Positions 27,083 through 35,637 of a stretch of 64,000 nt of DNA are shown here, piece by piece. Source of the DNA: Ferruginibacter sp. GTDB taxonomy: Bacteria; Bacteroidota; Bacteroidia; Chitinophagales; Chitinophagaceae. Positions within the stretch are counted from its first letter, which is position 1. Each line of letters begins with the position of its first letter. The notes below the pieces were generated by a model. That model had not been told where the DNA came from. It did no database searches and saw only the letters and a list, made by a program, of their open reading frames with translations. The position numbers were made by a program, and so were the translations under genes. The stretch is taken from assembly GCA_017983695.1 (NCBI GenBank), contig JAGOAX010000003.1:372001-436000 (forward strand), given 5' to 3'.

Positions 27083-27111
27083 AAGTTCCCCCTTTAGGGG
27101 GCGGAGGGGGT
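27083..27111 (-). repeat. 29-base palindromic element, copy 2 (at the DUF1835 gene 3' end)
   Basis: Identical over 29 bases, on the minus strand, to 11897-11925. It encodes the final T-P-S-A-P and TAA of the DUF1835 protein in the same reading frame in which copy 1 ends GmhA. Confidence 0.85.
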
Positions 27112-27909
27112 TTTTATTTCAAAATCTTTCATATTCGCCACCTTACCCTGCACATCAAACATTTCCTGTGCAATCATTACCTTTAAACGCCACAATAAAT
27201 AGGCATCCCCTGTGGTATGTTTTGCTTTACTTAAAAACTGATGAATAATTTTTGATGCTTTTTGCCAGTCAGGTGTTACCATCTTTTTTAATTCGCCATC
27301 ATAAAAATCATAATCAGCCTGTGTTAATTTTTTGCCGCCTTCCAATAAACGAATACCTTTATTTTCGCTGCAGATTTTTGACCACTCATCCGGATCTACT
27401 TCAAATTCGCTCAGTGTAATTTCCCTGGCCAGTTTTTTTGCTTTTAAAAATTCTTTTGCCGGTATTTCACTGATCCAGTTAGGATAAAAAATATTTCCTT
27501 TTTCATTGATGAAAGGCAGGTTATTTAAATACAAAATAAAAACCCTTCCCTGAAATTCCTGCATATACTTCAGCAACCAGTAGTAACCGCTTACATCATG
27601 TTTATTTTGAGCAGCCCAAATCCAAATGATCTCTTCTTCGTTCCGCCGCATGGTGCCTGTTAATTCAGCAGCAGTTTTATAATCATCTACTTCGCCGTCT
27701 GTTACTTTACTTTCATAATCGCCGCCAGCAAGCACCTGCTGCCACCATTGTTTTCGTTCTTCAATACCCTCGCCAACATAAATATTATTTAAAGGGCCGA
27801 CAGCATAGTCATCTTTTACCTGTACAATTTCTCCCTGCAAACTTTCATCCAGTTCAATTGCCTGCTGCAACACTTTTACGTCCGGCTCATTAAAAACTAT
27901 ATGTATCAT
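27094..27909 (-). CDS. DUF1835 domain protein
   Basis: 271 residues. The N-terminal M-I-H-I-V-F-N-E-P-D-V through L-D-E-S-L-Q-G-E-I-V-Q-V-K-D-D-Y-A-V-G-P-L is the DUF1835 signature (about 1-125). The second half is helical, probably the DUF3658-like domain often attached to it. It is soluble and cytoplasmic. Its last five codons and stop are contributed by the palindromic repeat. It lies between the methyltransferase (24 bases upstream) and parC within the topoisomerase IV operon. Function is unknown; the operon position hints at DNA or nucleic-acid work, which is only guilt by association. Confidence 0.85.
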   Translation of the reverse strand: MIHIVFNEPDVKVLQQAIELDESLQGEIVQVKDDYAVGPLNNIYVGEGIEERKQWWQQVLAGGDYESKVTDGEVDDYKTAAELTGTMRRNEEEIIWIWAAQNKHDVSGYYWLLKYMQEFQGRVFILYLNNLPFINEKGNIFYPNWISEIPAKEFLKAKKLAREITLSEFEVDPDEWSKICSENKGIRLLEGGKKLTQADYDFYDGELKKMVTPDWQKASKIIHQFLSKAKHTTGDAYLLWRLKVMIAQEMFDVQGKVANMKDFEIKTPSAP

Positions 27910-27933
27910 TCTTAATTTTCTTTTTTGATAATG

Positions 27934-28719
27934 TTATTGAGGTGTAATTAAATAATAAACGCAAGTGGTGAAATAATTACGGATGTATCTTATCTTACTT
28001 ATTACGCCAATTTGTTTTCTCGGTTTCCAGCCGAATTTATATTCGTAAATAGGATTAATTAAATAATGGGTTTTGTTTACGGTTTTGTAGCCCGTTTCTT
28101 TTACAATACGTTCAAATTTTTCTATTGATATCCTTGTTTCTTTTATTTCGGCAAACTCTGCCACATTTTCTTTACCCAGCTTTAAAATGCCTTCGTATAA
28201 ACCAAATGGCAACAAATGAAAGTACGGTAACTTGCTTAACAGGCGGCCACGCATTACCTGCTGATGTCCACCAAAGGGCATTTGCCAGGGTGGAAATCCA
28301 AAAAATATTACCCCGGCTTCATTCAAAAAACTTTTCATCCAGGCAATCAGTTTTGGCTGGTCGTGAATGTGTTCAATAACATCTTTTAAAATAATGATAT
28401 CGAATTTGCCATTCAGTTCGGCCTGCACATCTACCTTATAAATATCTTTCGATACAAATGAAATTTTTCCTGCCGCCATTTCTTCCTGCATCCATTCCCT
28501 GGCATTCACTAACCGGCCTTCTTCCAGCTCTACCCCCACTCCAATGCAGCCTTTTTCTGTAAAAGCTTTTAATACCCCGGCTTCGCCACAACCAATTTCT
28601 AAAATTCTTGCTCCGGGTATTACAGGTTTATACTGCTCGATAAACGGAATTACATATTTACGGGTATTTTCTACCTGTATATCAAAATATCTTTTTCTAT
28701 CCCCGTGAAATTCAAACAT
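27934..28719 (-). CDS. Class I SAM-dependent methyltransferase
   Basis: 261 residues. SAM-binding motif I L-E-I-G-C-G-E-A-G-V is near 45-54, followed by a glutamate-bearing V-G-V-E-L-E-E near 67-73, and D-I-I-I-L-K-D-V-I-E-H-I near 108-119 (motif IV). This is the methyltransf_11/23 pattern. The C-terminal G-F-P-P-W-Q-M-P-F-G-G-H-Q-Q segment and an amphipathic end suggest a small-molecule or lipid substrate. Substrate is unknown. The gene starts five bases after parE and precedes the DUF1835 gene, so it is cotranscribed with topoisomerase IV. Confidence 0.85.
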   Translation of the reverse strand: MFEFHGDRKRYFDIQVENTRKYVIPFIEQYKPVIPGARILEIGCGEAGVLKAFTEKGCIGVGVELEEGRLVNAREWMQEEMAAGKISFVSKDIYKVDVQAELNGKFDIIILKDVIEHIHDQPKLIAWMKSFLNEAGVIFFGFPPWQMPFGGHQQVMRGRLLSKLPYFHLLPFGLYEGILKLGKENVAEFAEIKETRISIEKFERIVKETGYKTVNKTHYLINPIYEYKFGWKPRKQIGVISKIRYIRNYFTTCVYYLITPQ

Positions 28720-28724
28720 TCCCT

Positions 28725-30611
28725 TTATATTTTTTCTTCCACAAGATCTAATTCAACCTGCAGATTATCTATGATAAATTCCTGGCGTGACGGTGTGTTT
28801 TTTCCCATGTAATATTCCAGCAATTGCTGAATATGTGTTTCGGGCAACAGCATTACGGGCTGCAATTTCATATCGTTGCCAATAAATTTTGCAAACTCGT
28901 CCGGGCTTATTTCTCCCAAACCTTTAAACCTTGTTATCTCCGGTTTGCTGCCTAGTTTTTTTATGGCTTGCTGCTTTTCTGTTTCATCGTAACAGTAAAT
29001 GGTTTCCTGTTTATTCCGCACCCTGAACAATGGCGTTTCTAAAATGTACACGTGCCCATTCTTAACCAGGTCGGGGAAGAACTGCAAAAAGAAAGTCATC
29101 AGCAATAAACGGATATGTAACCCATCCACATCAGCATCTGTTGCAAAAACAATATTGTTGTAGCGAAGATTTTCGTAACCATCTTCTATATTTAATGCAT
29201 GTTGCAATAAATTAAATTCTTCGTTTTCGTACACCACTTTTTTTGTTAATCCAAAACAGTTTAAAGGCTTACCCCTTAAACTAAATACAGCCTGGGTATT
29301 TACGCTTCTTGCTTTGGTAATACTTCCGCTGGCACTATCGCCTTCAGTGATAAAGATGGTACTCTCTTTTTGTTTTTCTAAAATACTATCCTTGTCTTTG
29401 CCTGAAGGTTCATCATTATAATGAAACTTACAATCTCTTAATTTCTTATTATGCAGATTGGCTTTTTTTGCCCTTTCATTAGCCAGTTTACGAATGCCGG
29501 ATAGTTCTTTCCGCTCCCTCTCGTTTTGTTCAATACGTTTTTTTAAAGCTTCGGCTGTAGCAGGATTACGGTGCAGGTAATTATCGAGTTCTTTACTTAA
29601 AAAATCACCCACAAAATTCCGCATGCTCTGACCTCCCTCACTTACATTTAAAGAACCAAGTTTTGTTTTTGTCTGGCTTTCAAACACGGGTTCCTGCACC
29701 CGTACGCTTATTGCAGTACAAATGCTGCCCCGTATATCGGCAGCATCATAATCCTTCTTAAAAAAATCACGTATGGTTTTAATGTATCCTTCTCTAAAGG
29801 CAGCTAAATGTGTACCGCCCTGTGTAGTAAATTGACCATTTACAAAACTGTAATATTCCTCTCCATAAGTTCCTTCGTGAGTAATGGCTACTTCAATATC
29901 GTCGCCTTTTAAATGTATGATGGGATAGCGTATCTCATCGGCATTGGTTTTACGTTGCAACAAATCCAGTAAACCGTTTTTACTTACAAACCGTTTACCA
30001 TTCAGGTTCATTACCAGCCCTGCATTCAGGTAACAGTAATTCCAAAACTGATTATCTAAATATTCATGTACAAAATGAAAATTTTTAAATACTGTTTCAT
30101 CAGGAATAAAGGTTACAAAAGTTCCATTGTCCTCTTTTGTAGCTATTTCTTTATGCTCTTTAATTAAAACCCCTTTTTCAAACTCGGCGGTTTTTTCTTT
30201 CCCGTCACGATAGGCCGTAACTTTAAAATACTGGCTTAACGCATTTACAGCTTTGGTACCAACCCCGTTAAGCCCAACACTTTTTTGAAAAGCCTTACTA
30301 TCGTACTTGGCGCCGGTATTAATTTTACTCACCACATCCACCACTTTACCCAACGGGATACCCCGGCCGTAATCCCTTACGGTAATTATTTTGCCATCAA
30401 TATTCACATCCACATGCTTTCCATAACCCATGGTATGCTCATCAATACAGTTATCAATCACTTCTTTAAGCAATACATAAATACCGTCGTCGGGGCTGCT
30501 GCCATCGCCAAGCTTACCAATATACATGCCTGGACGCAGGCGGATATGCTCCTTCCAGTCTAAACTTTTAATGGAATCTTCCGTATAATCAAACAATTCT
30601 TTTTCTGCCAT
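28725..30611 (-). CDS. parE: DNA topoisomerase IV subunit B
   Basis: 628 residues from the ATG at 30611 ([11 protein letters not shown]). An in-frame TTG at 30728 would add 39 residues unlike the family and is rejected. GHKL ATPase motifs include R-P-G-M-Y-I-G near 25-31, E-V-I-D-N-C-I-D-E near 48-56, D-Y-G-R-G-I-P near 77-83 and G-L-N-G-V-G-T-K-A near 111-119. The TOPRIM domain shows I-T-E-G-D-S-A-S-G and D-A-D-V-D-G near 420 and 495. It supplies ATP hydrolysis for the ParC2ParE2 enzyme. First gene of a four-gene operon; divergent from an SDR gene. Confidence 0.95.
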   Translation of the reverse strand: MAEKELFDYTEDSIKSLDWKEHIRLRPGMYIGKLGDGSSPDDGIYVLLKEVIDNCIDEHTMGYGKHVDVNIDGKIITVRDYGRGIPLGKVVDVVSKINTGAKYDSKAFQKSVGLNGVGTKAVNALSQYFKVTAYRDGKEKTAEFEKGVLIKEHKEIATKEDNGTFVTFIPDETVFKNFHFVHEYLDNQFWNYCYLNAGLVMNLNGKRFVSKNGLLDLLQRKTNADEIRYPIIHLKGDDIEVAITHEGTYGEEYYSFVNGQFTTQGGTHLAAFREGYIKTIRDFFKKDYDAADIRGSICTAISVRVQEPVFESQTKTKLGSLNVSEGGQSMRNFVGDFLSKELDNYLHRNPATAEALKKRIEQNERERKELSGIRKLANERAKKANLHNKKLRDCKFHYNDEPSGKDKDSILEKQKESTIFITEGDSASGSITKARSVNTQAVFSLRGKPLNCFGLTKKVVYENEEFNLLQHALNIEDGYENLRYNNIVFATDADVDGLHIRLLLMTFFLQFFPDLVKNGHVYILETPLFRVRNKQETIYCYDETEKQQAIKKLGSKPEITRFKGLGEISPDEFAKFIGNDMKLQPVMLLPETHIQQLLEYYMGKNTPSRQEFIIDNLQVELDLVEEKI

Positions 30612-30740
30612 TTCTTTATCTTTTTCAGCGCTGCGAATATAGCGGAATGAAGCGATTTTGAGGGATATAGAATTATCCACATCAAATAAAGAAATGTGAG
30701 AAAAAATAAAATTATTTAGCTTTAGCAAAAATCATTAAAA

Positions 30741-31526
30741 ATGAATCTTGATCTTTCAGGAAAAACAGCGCTTGTTTGTGGTAGTACACAGGGGCTGGGA
30801 TATGCCAGTGCTGTAGAACTGGCGTTATTGGGTTGCAATATTGTACTAATGGCAAGGAATGAGGAAAAGCTGAAAACAGCAATGGCATCATTACCCAAAA
30901 ATAGCCAGCAATACCACAGTTACCTGGTAGCTGATTTTAATGATGCCGCCGGGGTTAAAACTGTGATTAACGATTTTATACAACATAATACCATACAAAT
31001 TTTGGTTAATAATACCGGCGGGCCGGCTGGTGGCGAAGCATTGACTGCTACAACCGAAGACTTTTTACAGACATTTAATAATCACCTCATCAACAACCAT
31101 AATTTAATGCAGGCTGTTGTACCAGGCATGAAAGCTGCAGGTTTTGGAAGGATTATCAATATCATTTCTACGTCGGTAAAAATTCCCCTTGCCGGGCTTG
31201 GTGTAAGCAATACCATTCGTGGGGCTGTGGCCAGCTGGGCAAAAACCCTGGCAACAGAATTAGGGCCTTTTGGCATTACAGTAAACAATGTATTGCCGGG
31301 CTTTACCAAAACCAGCCGGGCAGATTATGTAATTAATAAAAAAGCCAAGGACACCGGCAAAACTGAAGAACAGGTTTTAGCAGCATTGGTAACAGAAATA
31401 CCTGTAGGAAGAATTGGGCAACCGGAAGAATTTGGTGCAGCAGTTGCCTTTTTAAGTTCGCCGGCAGCGGCTTATATAAATGGCATTAACCTACCCGTTG
31501 ATGGTGGTCGGCTGGGCTGTTTATAA
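30741..31526 (+). CDS. SDR-family oxidoreductase lacking the catalytic Tyr and Lys
   Basis: 261 residues with a Rossmann fold. The cofactor loop G-S-T-Q-G-L-G is at 14-20 and the structural N-N-T-G-G near 90-94 replaces N-N-A-G. At the active site Ser143 is present, but the Y-x-x-x-K pair reads S156-N-T-I-R160. C-terminal G-P-F-G-I-T-V-N-N-V-L-P-G and the P-V-D-G-G-R end are those of ketoacyl-ACP reductase-like SDRs. A known subgroup of these proteins also lacks the Tyr, so it may bind NAD(P) without the usual chemistry, or use another mechanism. It is transcribed alone, divergently from parE. Confidence 0.85.
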   Translation: MNLDLSGKTALVCGSTQGLGYASAVELALLGCNIVLMARNEEKLKTAMASLPKNSQQYHSYLVADFNDAAGVKTVINDFIQHNTIQILVNNTGGPAGGEALTATTEDFLQTFNNHLINNHNLMQAVVPGMKAAGFGRIINIISTSVKIPLAGLGVSNTIRGAVASWAKTLATELGPFGITVNNVLPGFTKTSRADYVINKKAKDTGKTEEQVLAALVTEIPVGRIGQPEEFGAAVAFLSSPAAAYINGINLPVDGGRLGCL

Positions 31527-31659
31527 TTTTTATTTATAAATGCAACCGGTTAATAAATTATTAAGTCTGATGAACCGGGAGAAATGTTGATATTAAATTA
31601 ATTATTTAATCTTAACTTTCTCTACCTTGAATAATTATTAAATCAAAAAATCATTAAAA

Positions 31660-32169
31660 ATGAAATTGACTAAAGTATTGATGGCGGTTGCTGTTTTAGC
31701 TACCCTCGTTTTTGTAAGCTGCAAACCTAAAGATGCAGACATTTTAAAATCTGTTAATGAAAAAATTGCAGGTATGACGGAAATGAAAGGCATGACTGCA
31801 ACAGTTACAGATGGTGTTGTTACACTTAGCGGAGAATGTAAAGATGAAAAATGCAAAGCTGATTGCCAGAAAGCTATTGAAGACGCAAAAATTAAAGGTG
31901 TAAAATCAGTTGTAAGCAATTGTACTATTGCTCCTCCTCCACCGCCACCACCTGCATCTACAGAAGTGTCAGTAACCGACCCTAAATTACAGGATGCAGT
32001 AAAAGCAATCATTAAAGACATACCGGGTATTACAATTGGTGGATTTTCTGATAAAGGTGTAATTCTTAATGGTGACCTTTCTAAAGCCAATAATATGAAA
32101 TTAAGGCAGGCATTAGCTGCTGCTAAAATCTTAATTGATGCTGCTGCATCTAAATTAACAGTAAAATAA
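31660..32169 (+). CDS. BON-domain lipoprotein (two BON-like domains, poly-Pro linker)
   Basis: 169 residues. The signal peptide ends F-V-S-C-K with lipidated Cys near residue 22. Two BON-like alpha/beta modules follow, about 27-88 (with G-V-V-T-L-S-G-E-C and extra Cys residues C-K-A-D-C-Q near 67-71) and about 105-169 (with G-V-I-L-N-G-D-L). They are separated by seven consecutive prolines at about 92-98. BON domains bind membranes or ligands in osmotic-stress proteins. The product should face the periplasm from a membrane. It is followed 33 bases later by a BON/SH3 protein, and both are closed by a strong terminator. Confidence 0.85.
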   Translation: MKLTKVLMAVAVLATLVFVSCKPKDADILKSVNEKIAGMTEMKGMTATVTDGVVTLSGECKDEKCKADCQKAIEDAKIKGVKSVVSNCTIAPPPPPPPASTEVSVTDPKLQDAVKAIIKDIPGITIGGFSDKGVILNGDLSKANNMKLRQALAAAKILIDAAASKLTVK

Positions 32170-32202
32170 TTTTATTTAAAATCACTTTAAAACAATTTAA
32201 AA

Positions 32203-32619
32203 ATGGCATTACAAGATAAATATGCTGAGTTATTACAAACAGCAACGAGTTTAGGCGTTGCTAACTTAGCAGTAGCAGAAAAAGACGGCGTATTACATGT
32301 AAGCGGTACTACAAATACTACTGCTGATTATGATGCACTTTGGGCATTGTATGATAAAATTGACCCGAATATGGCAAGTGGCGATTTAATGATGAATATT
32401 GACATTAAAGCTGATGCAGGCGCTCAGTTAAAAGTAACTACCGACTCTACCAACCTTAACATTAGAAGTACGCCAAGTACTGATGGTGACATTATTGGTA
32501 AGGCCGCACATGACGAAGTGGTTACCCTGGTTGAAAAAACTGACGACAGCTGGTGGAAAATAAAAACAGTTGATGGCGAAGAAGGTTATGCTTATGCACA
32601 ATATCTTTCTCCTTTGTAA
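32203..32619 (+). CDS. BON-like plus bacterial SH3 domain protein
   Basis: 138 residues with no signal peptide. The N-terminal half (about 1-72) has a BON-like pattern, K-D-G-V-L-H-V-S-G-T followed by a helix and D-L-M-M-N-I-D-I. The C-terminal half (about 76-138) is an SH3b domain: L-N-I-R-S-T-P-S-T-D-G-D-I-I-G, W-W-K-I-K, G-Y-A-Y-A-Q-Y-L. SH3b domains usually bind peptidoglycan, so the absence of a recognisable export signal is odd. Operon partner of the BON lipoprotein immediately upstream. Confidence 0.8.
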   Translation: MALQDKYAELLQTATSLGVANLAVAEKDGVLHVSGTTNTTADYDALWALYDKIDPNMASGDLMMNIDIKADAGAQLKVTTDSTNLNIRSTPSTDGDIIGKAAHDEVVTLVEKTDDSWWKIKTVDGEEGYAYAQYLSPL

Positions 32620-32640
32620 AAATTAAGTATCAATTAATAA

Positions 32641-32668
32641 AAACCATCCCGATGCATCGGGATGGTTT
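32641..32668 (+). terminator. Strong terminator of the BON operon
   Basis: Perfect 12-base arms at 32641-32652 and 32657-32668 around the loop TGCA, followed by a T run. Confidence 0.9.
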
Positions 32669-32676
32669 TTTGTTTA

Positions 32677-32684
32677 TAGCTTTG
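32677..32684 (+). promoter_or_regulatory. Putative -7 box for the rhodanese-thioredoxin gene
   Basis: TAGCTTTG matches TAnnTTTG and lies 13 bases before the ATG at 32698, just past the preceding terminator. Confidence 0.5.
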
Positions 32685-32697
32685 TAAAAAATATCGA

Positions 32698-33393
32698 ATG
32701 AAAACAATATTGCTGCTTTGTTTATCAGCCGCCACGGTTTTTCTATCTTGTACCGCACAAACAAAAAACAATTTAACCGCCGATGAGTTTGATAAAGCCA
32801 TTAGTAAAGATTCTGTTCAGGTTTTAGATGTAAGAACACCGGGAGAATATACATCGGGGCATATTAAAAATACATTACTGGCCAACTGGAATGATAAGGC
32901 TGAATTTGATCGCCGCATTTCTTTTATAGATAAGAGCAAACCGGTTTATGTATATTGCCTTGCCGGTGGCAGAAGTGCTGCAGCTGCAGAAAAAATGAGG
33001 AGCATTGGCTTTGAAAAAGTTTATGAACTGCAAGGCGGTATTAATGCCTGGAAAGCTGCTGATAAAGGTTTAGAAGGAGTTGGTACTGCAAAAATCCCAA
33101 TGTCTTTAGAGGTATTTAATACTTCAATTTCAAGAGGAACCATATTGGTAGATTTTGGTGCTGAATGGTGCCCTCCTTGTAAAAAGATGGAACCGGTATT
33201 ACAAAAATTGCAGGCTGATTATGCTGGAAAATTCTCTTTACTAAAAGTAGATGGTGGCAATGATGAAGCAATATTAAAAGAATATAAAGTAACCGCACTG
33301 CCTGTTTTTATAGTTTTTAAAGACGGCAAACAGGTTTGGCGCAAAGATGGTATTGCAGATGAAAAAGAAATAGCAGCACAATTGCAACATTAA
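32698..33393 (+). CDS. Rhodanese-thioredoxin fusion lipoprotein
   Basis: 231 residues. The signal peptide ends V-F-L-S-C-T, a good lipobox (Cys near 18). A rhodanese domain (about 27-125) has the D-V-R-T-P-G-E-Y and active-site loop C-L-A-G-G-R near 83-88. A thioredoxin domain (about 135-231) has W-C-P-P-C near 158-162 and the cis-Pro segment A-L-P-V-F. The protein should be anchored facing the periplasm and handle sulfur transfer and disulfide or persulfide reduction there. Its stop shares the TTAA palindrome with the stop of the convergent arginase-family gene. Confidence 0.88.
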   Translation: MKTILLLCLSAATVFLSCTAQTKNNLTADEFDKAISKDSVQVLDVRTPGEYTSGHIKNTLLANWNDKAEFDRRISFIDKSKPVYVYCLAGGRSAAAAEKMRSIGFEKVYELQGGINAWKAADKGLEGVGTAKIPMSLEVFNTSISRGTILVDFGAEWCPPCKKMEPVLQKLQADYAGKFSLLKVDGGNDEAILKEYKVTALPVFIVFKDGKQVWRKDGIADEKEIAAQLQH

Positions 33394-34442
33394 TCCTGTG
33401 CATGCGCTTTTACAAAATCGCTAACCAGGTAAGTGATCAGTTTTGCCGTGGTTTCATCTTTTCTTCCATCCGATAAATGTGTAGCACCTTCGCAAATATG
33501 CAGGTAGGCAACTTTAGCATCGGTAGCTGCAAAATTAATATACTGCCTTGCCTGCAAAGCACTGATACCGCTTGGTGTAACGGCACTGCTCAGGGTGTTT
33601 TCAATACAATCCATATCAAGTTCCACCCCGGTAAAACTACCTTCGGTAAACCCGGTTGCATGTGCTATTGCCTGTATAAAATTTTTTCTTTCATGCACAA
33701 ATATTTCTTCAAAACTGATATAATCAATAAACGGATTGTTGTGCATGTCCATCAAAATACCCTGCGAAATATTATTCTCATGCACACCAATAATACAGTA
33801 CTTGCCTAAATAGCCATCTTCTTCTGCATAACGAAAAGCATTGCCGCTATGCCTGCCTTCTGTAACGCCGTAATCGGGATGGGCATCAAGATTTACACAA
33901 TTAATTTGCGCCAATGGAATAGCACCAGATTTGGCCAGTCCTTTTGCAACACCTTTTATTATGGGGTAAGCGTTGTTATGGCCACCACCAATAACAATGG
34001 GAATTTTATTACAGGCTGCAATAACCTTAAGCATGTTTTCCACCTCTTCGTCAATTATATTTACCGCATGCCGATAGGCATCAATCAATTCATCAGGATT
34101 GTAAGCATAACTGTCAATTAAAAATTTCAGGTCGCCAAAATCAAAATGGCCAAGCAATAAAATATTTTCTCCCGTTAAAAAATCATTTGATTTTACATTT
34201 AAAAAAGATGACAGAAATGGAAGCCAGGTACTTGCGGTACCACCAACCCCATAATTAGCCAATACACCTATATCTTCCGGAATACCTATTACCACATACT
34301 TTGCCGAAGAATGTACCAAGTCTTCAGGCCATTCGCCATCAAACTTTAAATATTGAAGCCGTTCTCCTATTTTGGTTTCAAAGCGGCGTACTTTAGTTAG
34401 TGATAATATATCTTCCTTGCTGTAAAATTTAAAGTGCTTCAT
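33390..34442 (-). CDS. Arginase/formimidoylglutamase-family ureohydrolase
   Basis: 350 residues. The binuclear metal site of ureohydrolases is present: G-G-G-H-N-N (His ligand), N-L-D-A-H-P-D-Y (Asp, His, Asp) and E-L-D-M-D-C-I-E (Asp, Asp). The first motif has Gly where arginases have Asp (G-G-D-H-S). Closest annotation in Bacteroidetes is formimidoylglutamase (HutG), which would release formamide and glutamate in histidine breakdown. No other hut gene is nearby, so agmatinase or guanidino-acid hydrolase remain possible. It is cytoplasmic and overlaps the convergent gene by four bases at the stop. Confidence 0.82.
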   Translation of the reverse strand: MKHFKFYSKEDILSLTKVRRFETKIGERLQYLKFDGEWPEDLVHSSAKYVVIGIPEDIGVLANYGVGGTASTWLPFLSSFLNVKSNDFLTGENILLLGHFDFGDLKFLIDSYAYNPDELIDAYRHAVNIIDEEVENMLKVIAACNKIPIVIGGGHNNAYPIIKGVAKGLAKSGAIPLAQINCVNLDAHPDYGVTEGRHSGNAFRYAEEDGYLGKYCIIGVHENNISQGILMDMHNNPFIDYISFEEIFVHERKNFIQAIAHATGFTEGSFTGVELDMDCIENTLSSAVTPSGISALQARQYINFAATDAKVAYLHICEGATHLSDGRKDETTAKLITYLVSDFVKAHAQD

Positions 34443-34586
34443 AAAGGAAAGTTAGGCAAAATTGTATTATTTCTGTTCTGCCTGCGGTAAAAGGGAAATA
34501 ATTTTGCCTTATGGAATGTGGCACCCAGGTTTTTGGGTCTTTTCAGCAGCAAGACAAATAAAAAACTTAGCTTCATAAAAAAAACT

Positions 34587-35588
34587 ATGCGCTGGTTAAA
34601 AGTATTATTATATTTTATTGGTGTATTAATTATTGTTTATTTGTTTGGCCCAAGGCCAGATGAACCAAAGTACAGTAAAACAATGCCTGTAGTGCCTGCC
34701 ATAACCGGGTTGGATAAATATGTTGCTGCACTTGAAGCAGCCCATAAACTAAGGCCAAATAATGAAGCAAGAATTGTTTGGGCAAACGACAGCGCAAAAC
34801 AACAAACAGATTATGCCATTGTATATGTACATGGCTTTTCTGCTTCGCAGGAAGAAGGTAACCCGGTACACCGCAATATTGCCAGGCAATTTGGTTGTAA
34901 TTTATATTTATCAAGACTGGCAGAACATGGTATTGATACCACAGAGCAATTACAAAATCTTACAGCAGATAATTATTGGGAAACTGCTAAAGAAGCTTTG
35001 GCAATTGGCAAACAACTCGGTAAAAAAATAATTTTAATGGGCACCAGTACCGGCGGCACCCAGGCTTTACAATTAGCAGCAACTTACCCTGATGATGTGG
35101 CTGCATTAATTTTATACTCACCCAATATTGCAATAAATGATAACAATGCCTGGCTGTTAAACAACCATTGGGGTTTGCAGATTGCACGACTGGTTAAAGG
35201 CGGCAAATATCATAACCCGACAGACGAACGACCAATTTATAAGCAATACTGGAATAAGCCTTACCGCTTAGAAGCGCTTGTTACACTTGAAGAAATGCTG
35301 GAAACAACAATGAATAAGGAAACATTTAATAAAGTAAAACAACCTGTGTTGCTGTTATATTATTATAAAGATGAGCAGCACCAGGATAACGTAGTAAAAG
35401 TAAGCGCCATGAAAGAAATGTTTTCGCAATTGGCTACTGATACAGTTTATAAACGGTCAATTGCTTTGCCCAATACCGGTGATCATGTAATTGCATCGCC
35501 TATAAAATCGAAAGATGTAAAGAGCGTGGAAAAAGAAACTAAACATTTTTTTGAAGAGGTGCTGAAAATGAAATCGGTTATGCAATAA
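34587..35588 (+). CDS. Membrane-anchored alpha/beta hydrolase
   Basis: 333 residues from the ATG at 34587 (MRWLKVLLYFIG); a GTG 23 codons upstream is less likely. A single N-terminal membrane helix (about 4-21) is followed by a serine-hydrolase domain. The oxyanion region is V-H-G-F-S-A-S near 92-98, the nucleophile elbow G-T-S-T-G near 154-158, and a probable catalytic His is in T-G-D-H-V-I near 300. It resembles lysophospholipase or monoacylglycerol-lipase-like hydrolases. The anchor suggests that it works at the periplasmic face of the inner membrane. Substrate unknown. Confidence 0.85.
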   Translation: MRWLKVLLYFIGVLIIVYLFGPRPDEPKYSKTMPVVPAITGLDKYVAALEAAHKLRPNNEARIVWANDSAKQQTDYAIVYVHGFSASQEEGNPVHRNIARQFGCNLYLSRLAEHGIDTTEQLQNLTADNYWETAKEALAIGKQLGKKIILMGTSTGGTQALQLAATYPDDVAALILYSPNIAINDNNAWLLNNHWGLQIARLVKGGKYHNPTDERPIYKQYWNKPYRLEALVTLEEMLETTMNKETFNKVKQPVLLLYYYKDEQHQDNVVKVSAMKEMFSQLATDTVYKRSIALPNTGDHVIASPIKSKDVKSVEKETKHFFEEVLKMKSVMQ

Positions 35589-35637
35589 ATTATATAATTG
35601 CAGCTATTAATTACCATTATTTTTCTGATACTATTGA

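Noticed and set aside
31622..31629. TACCTTGA as a promoter of the BON lipoprotein gene
   Set aside because: It deviates from TAnnTTTG at two positions, so no promoter is claimed.
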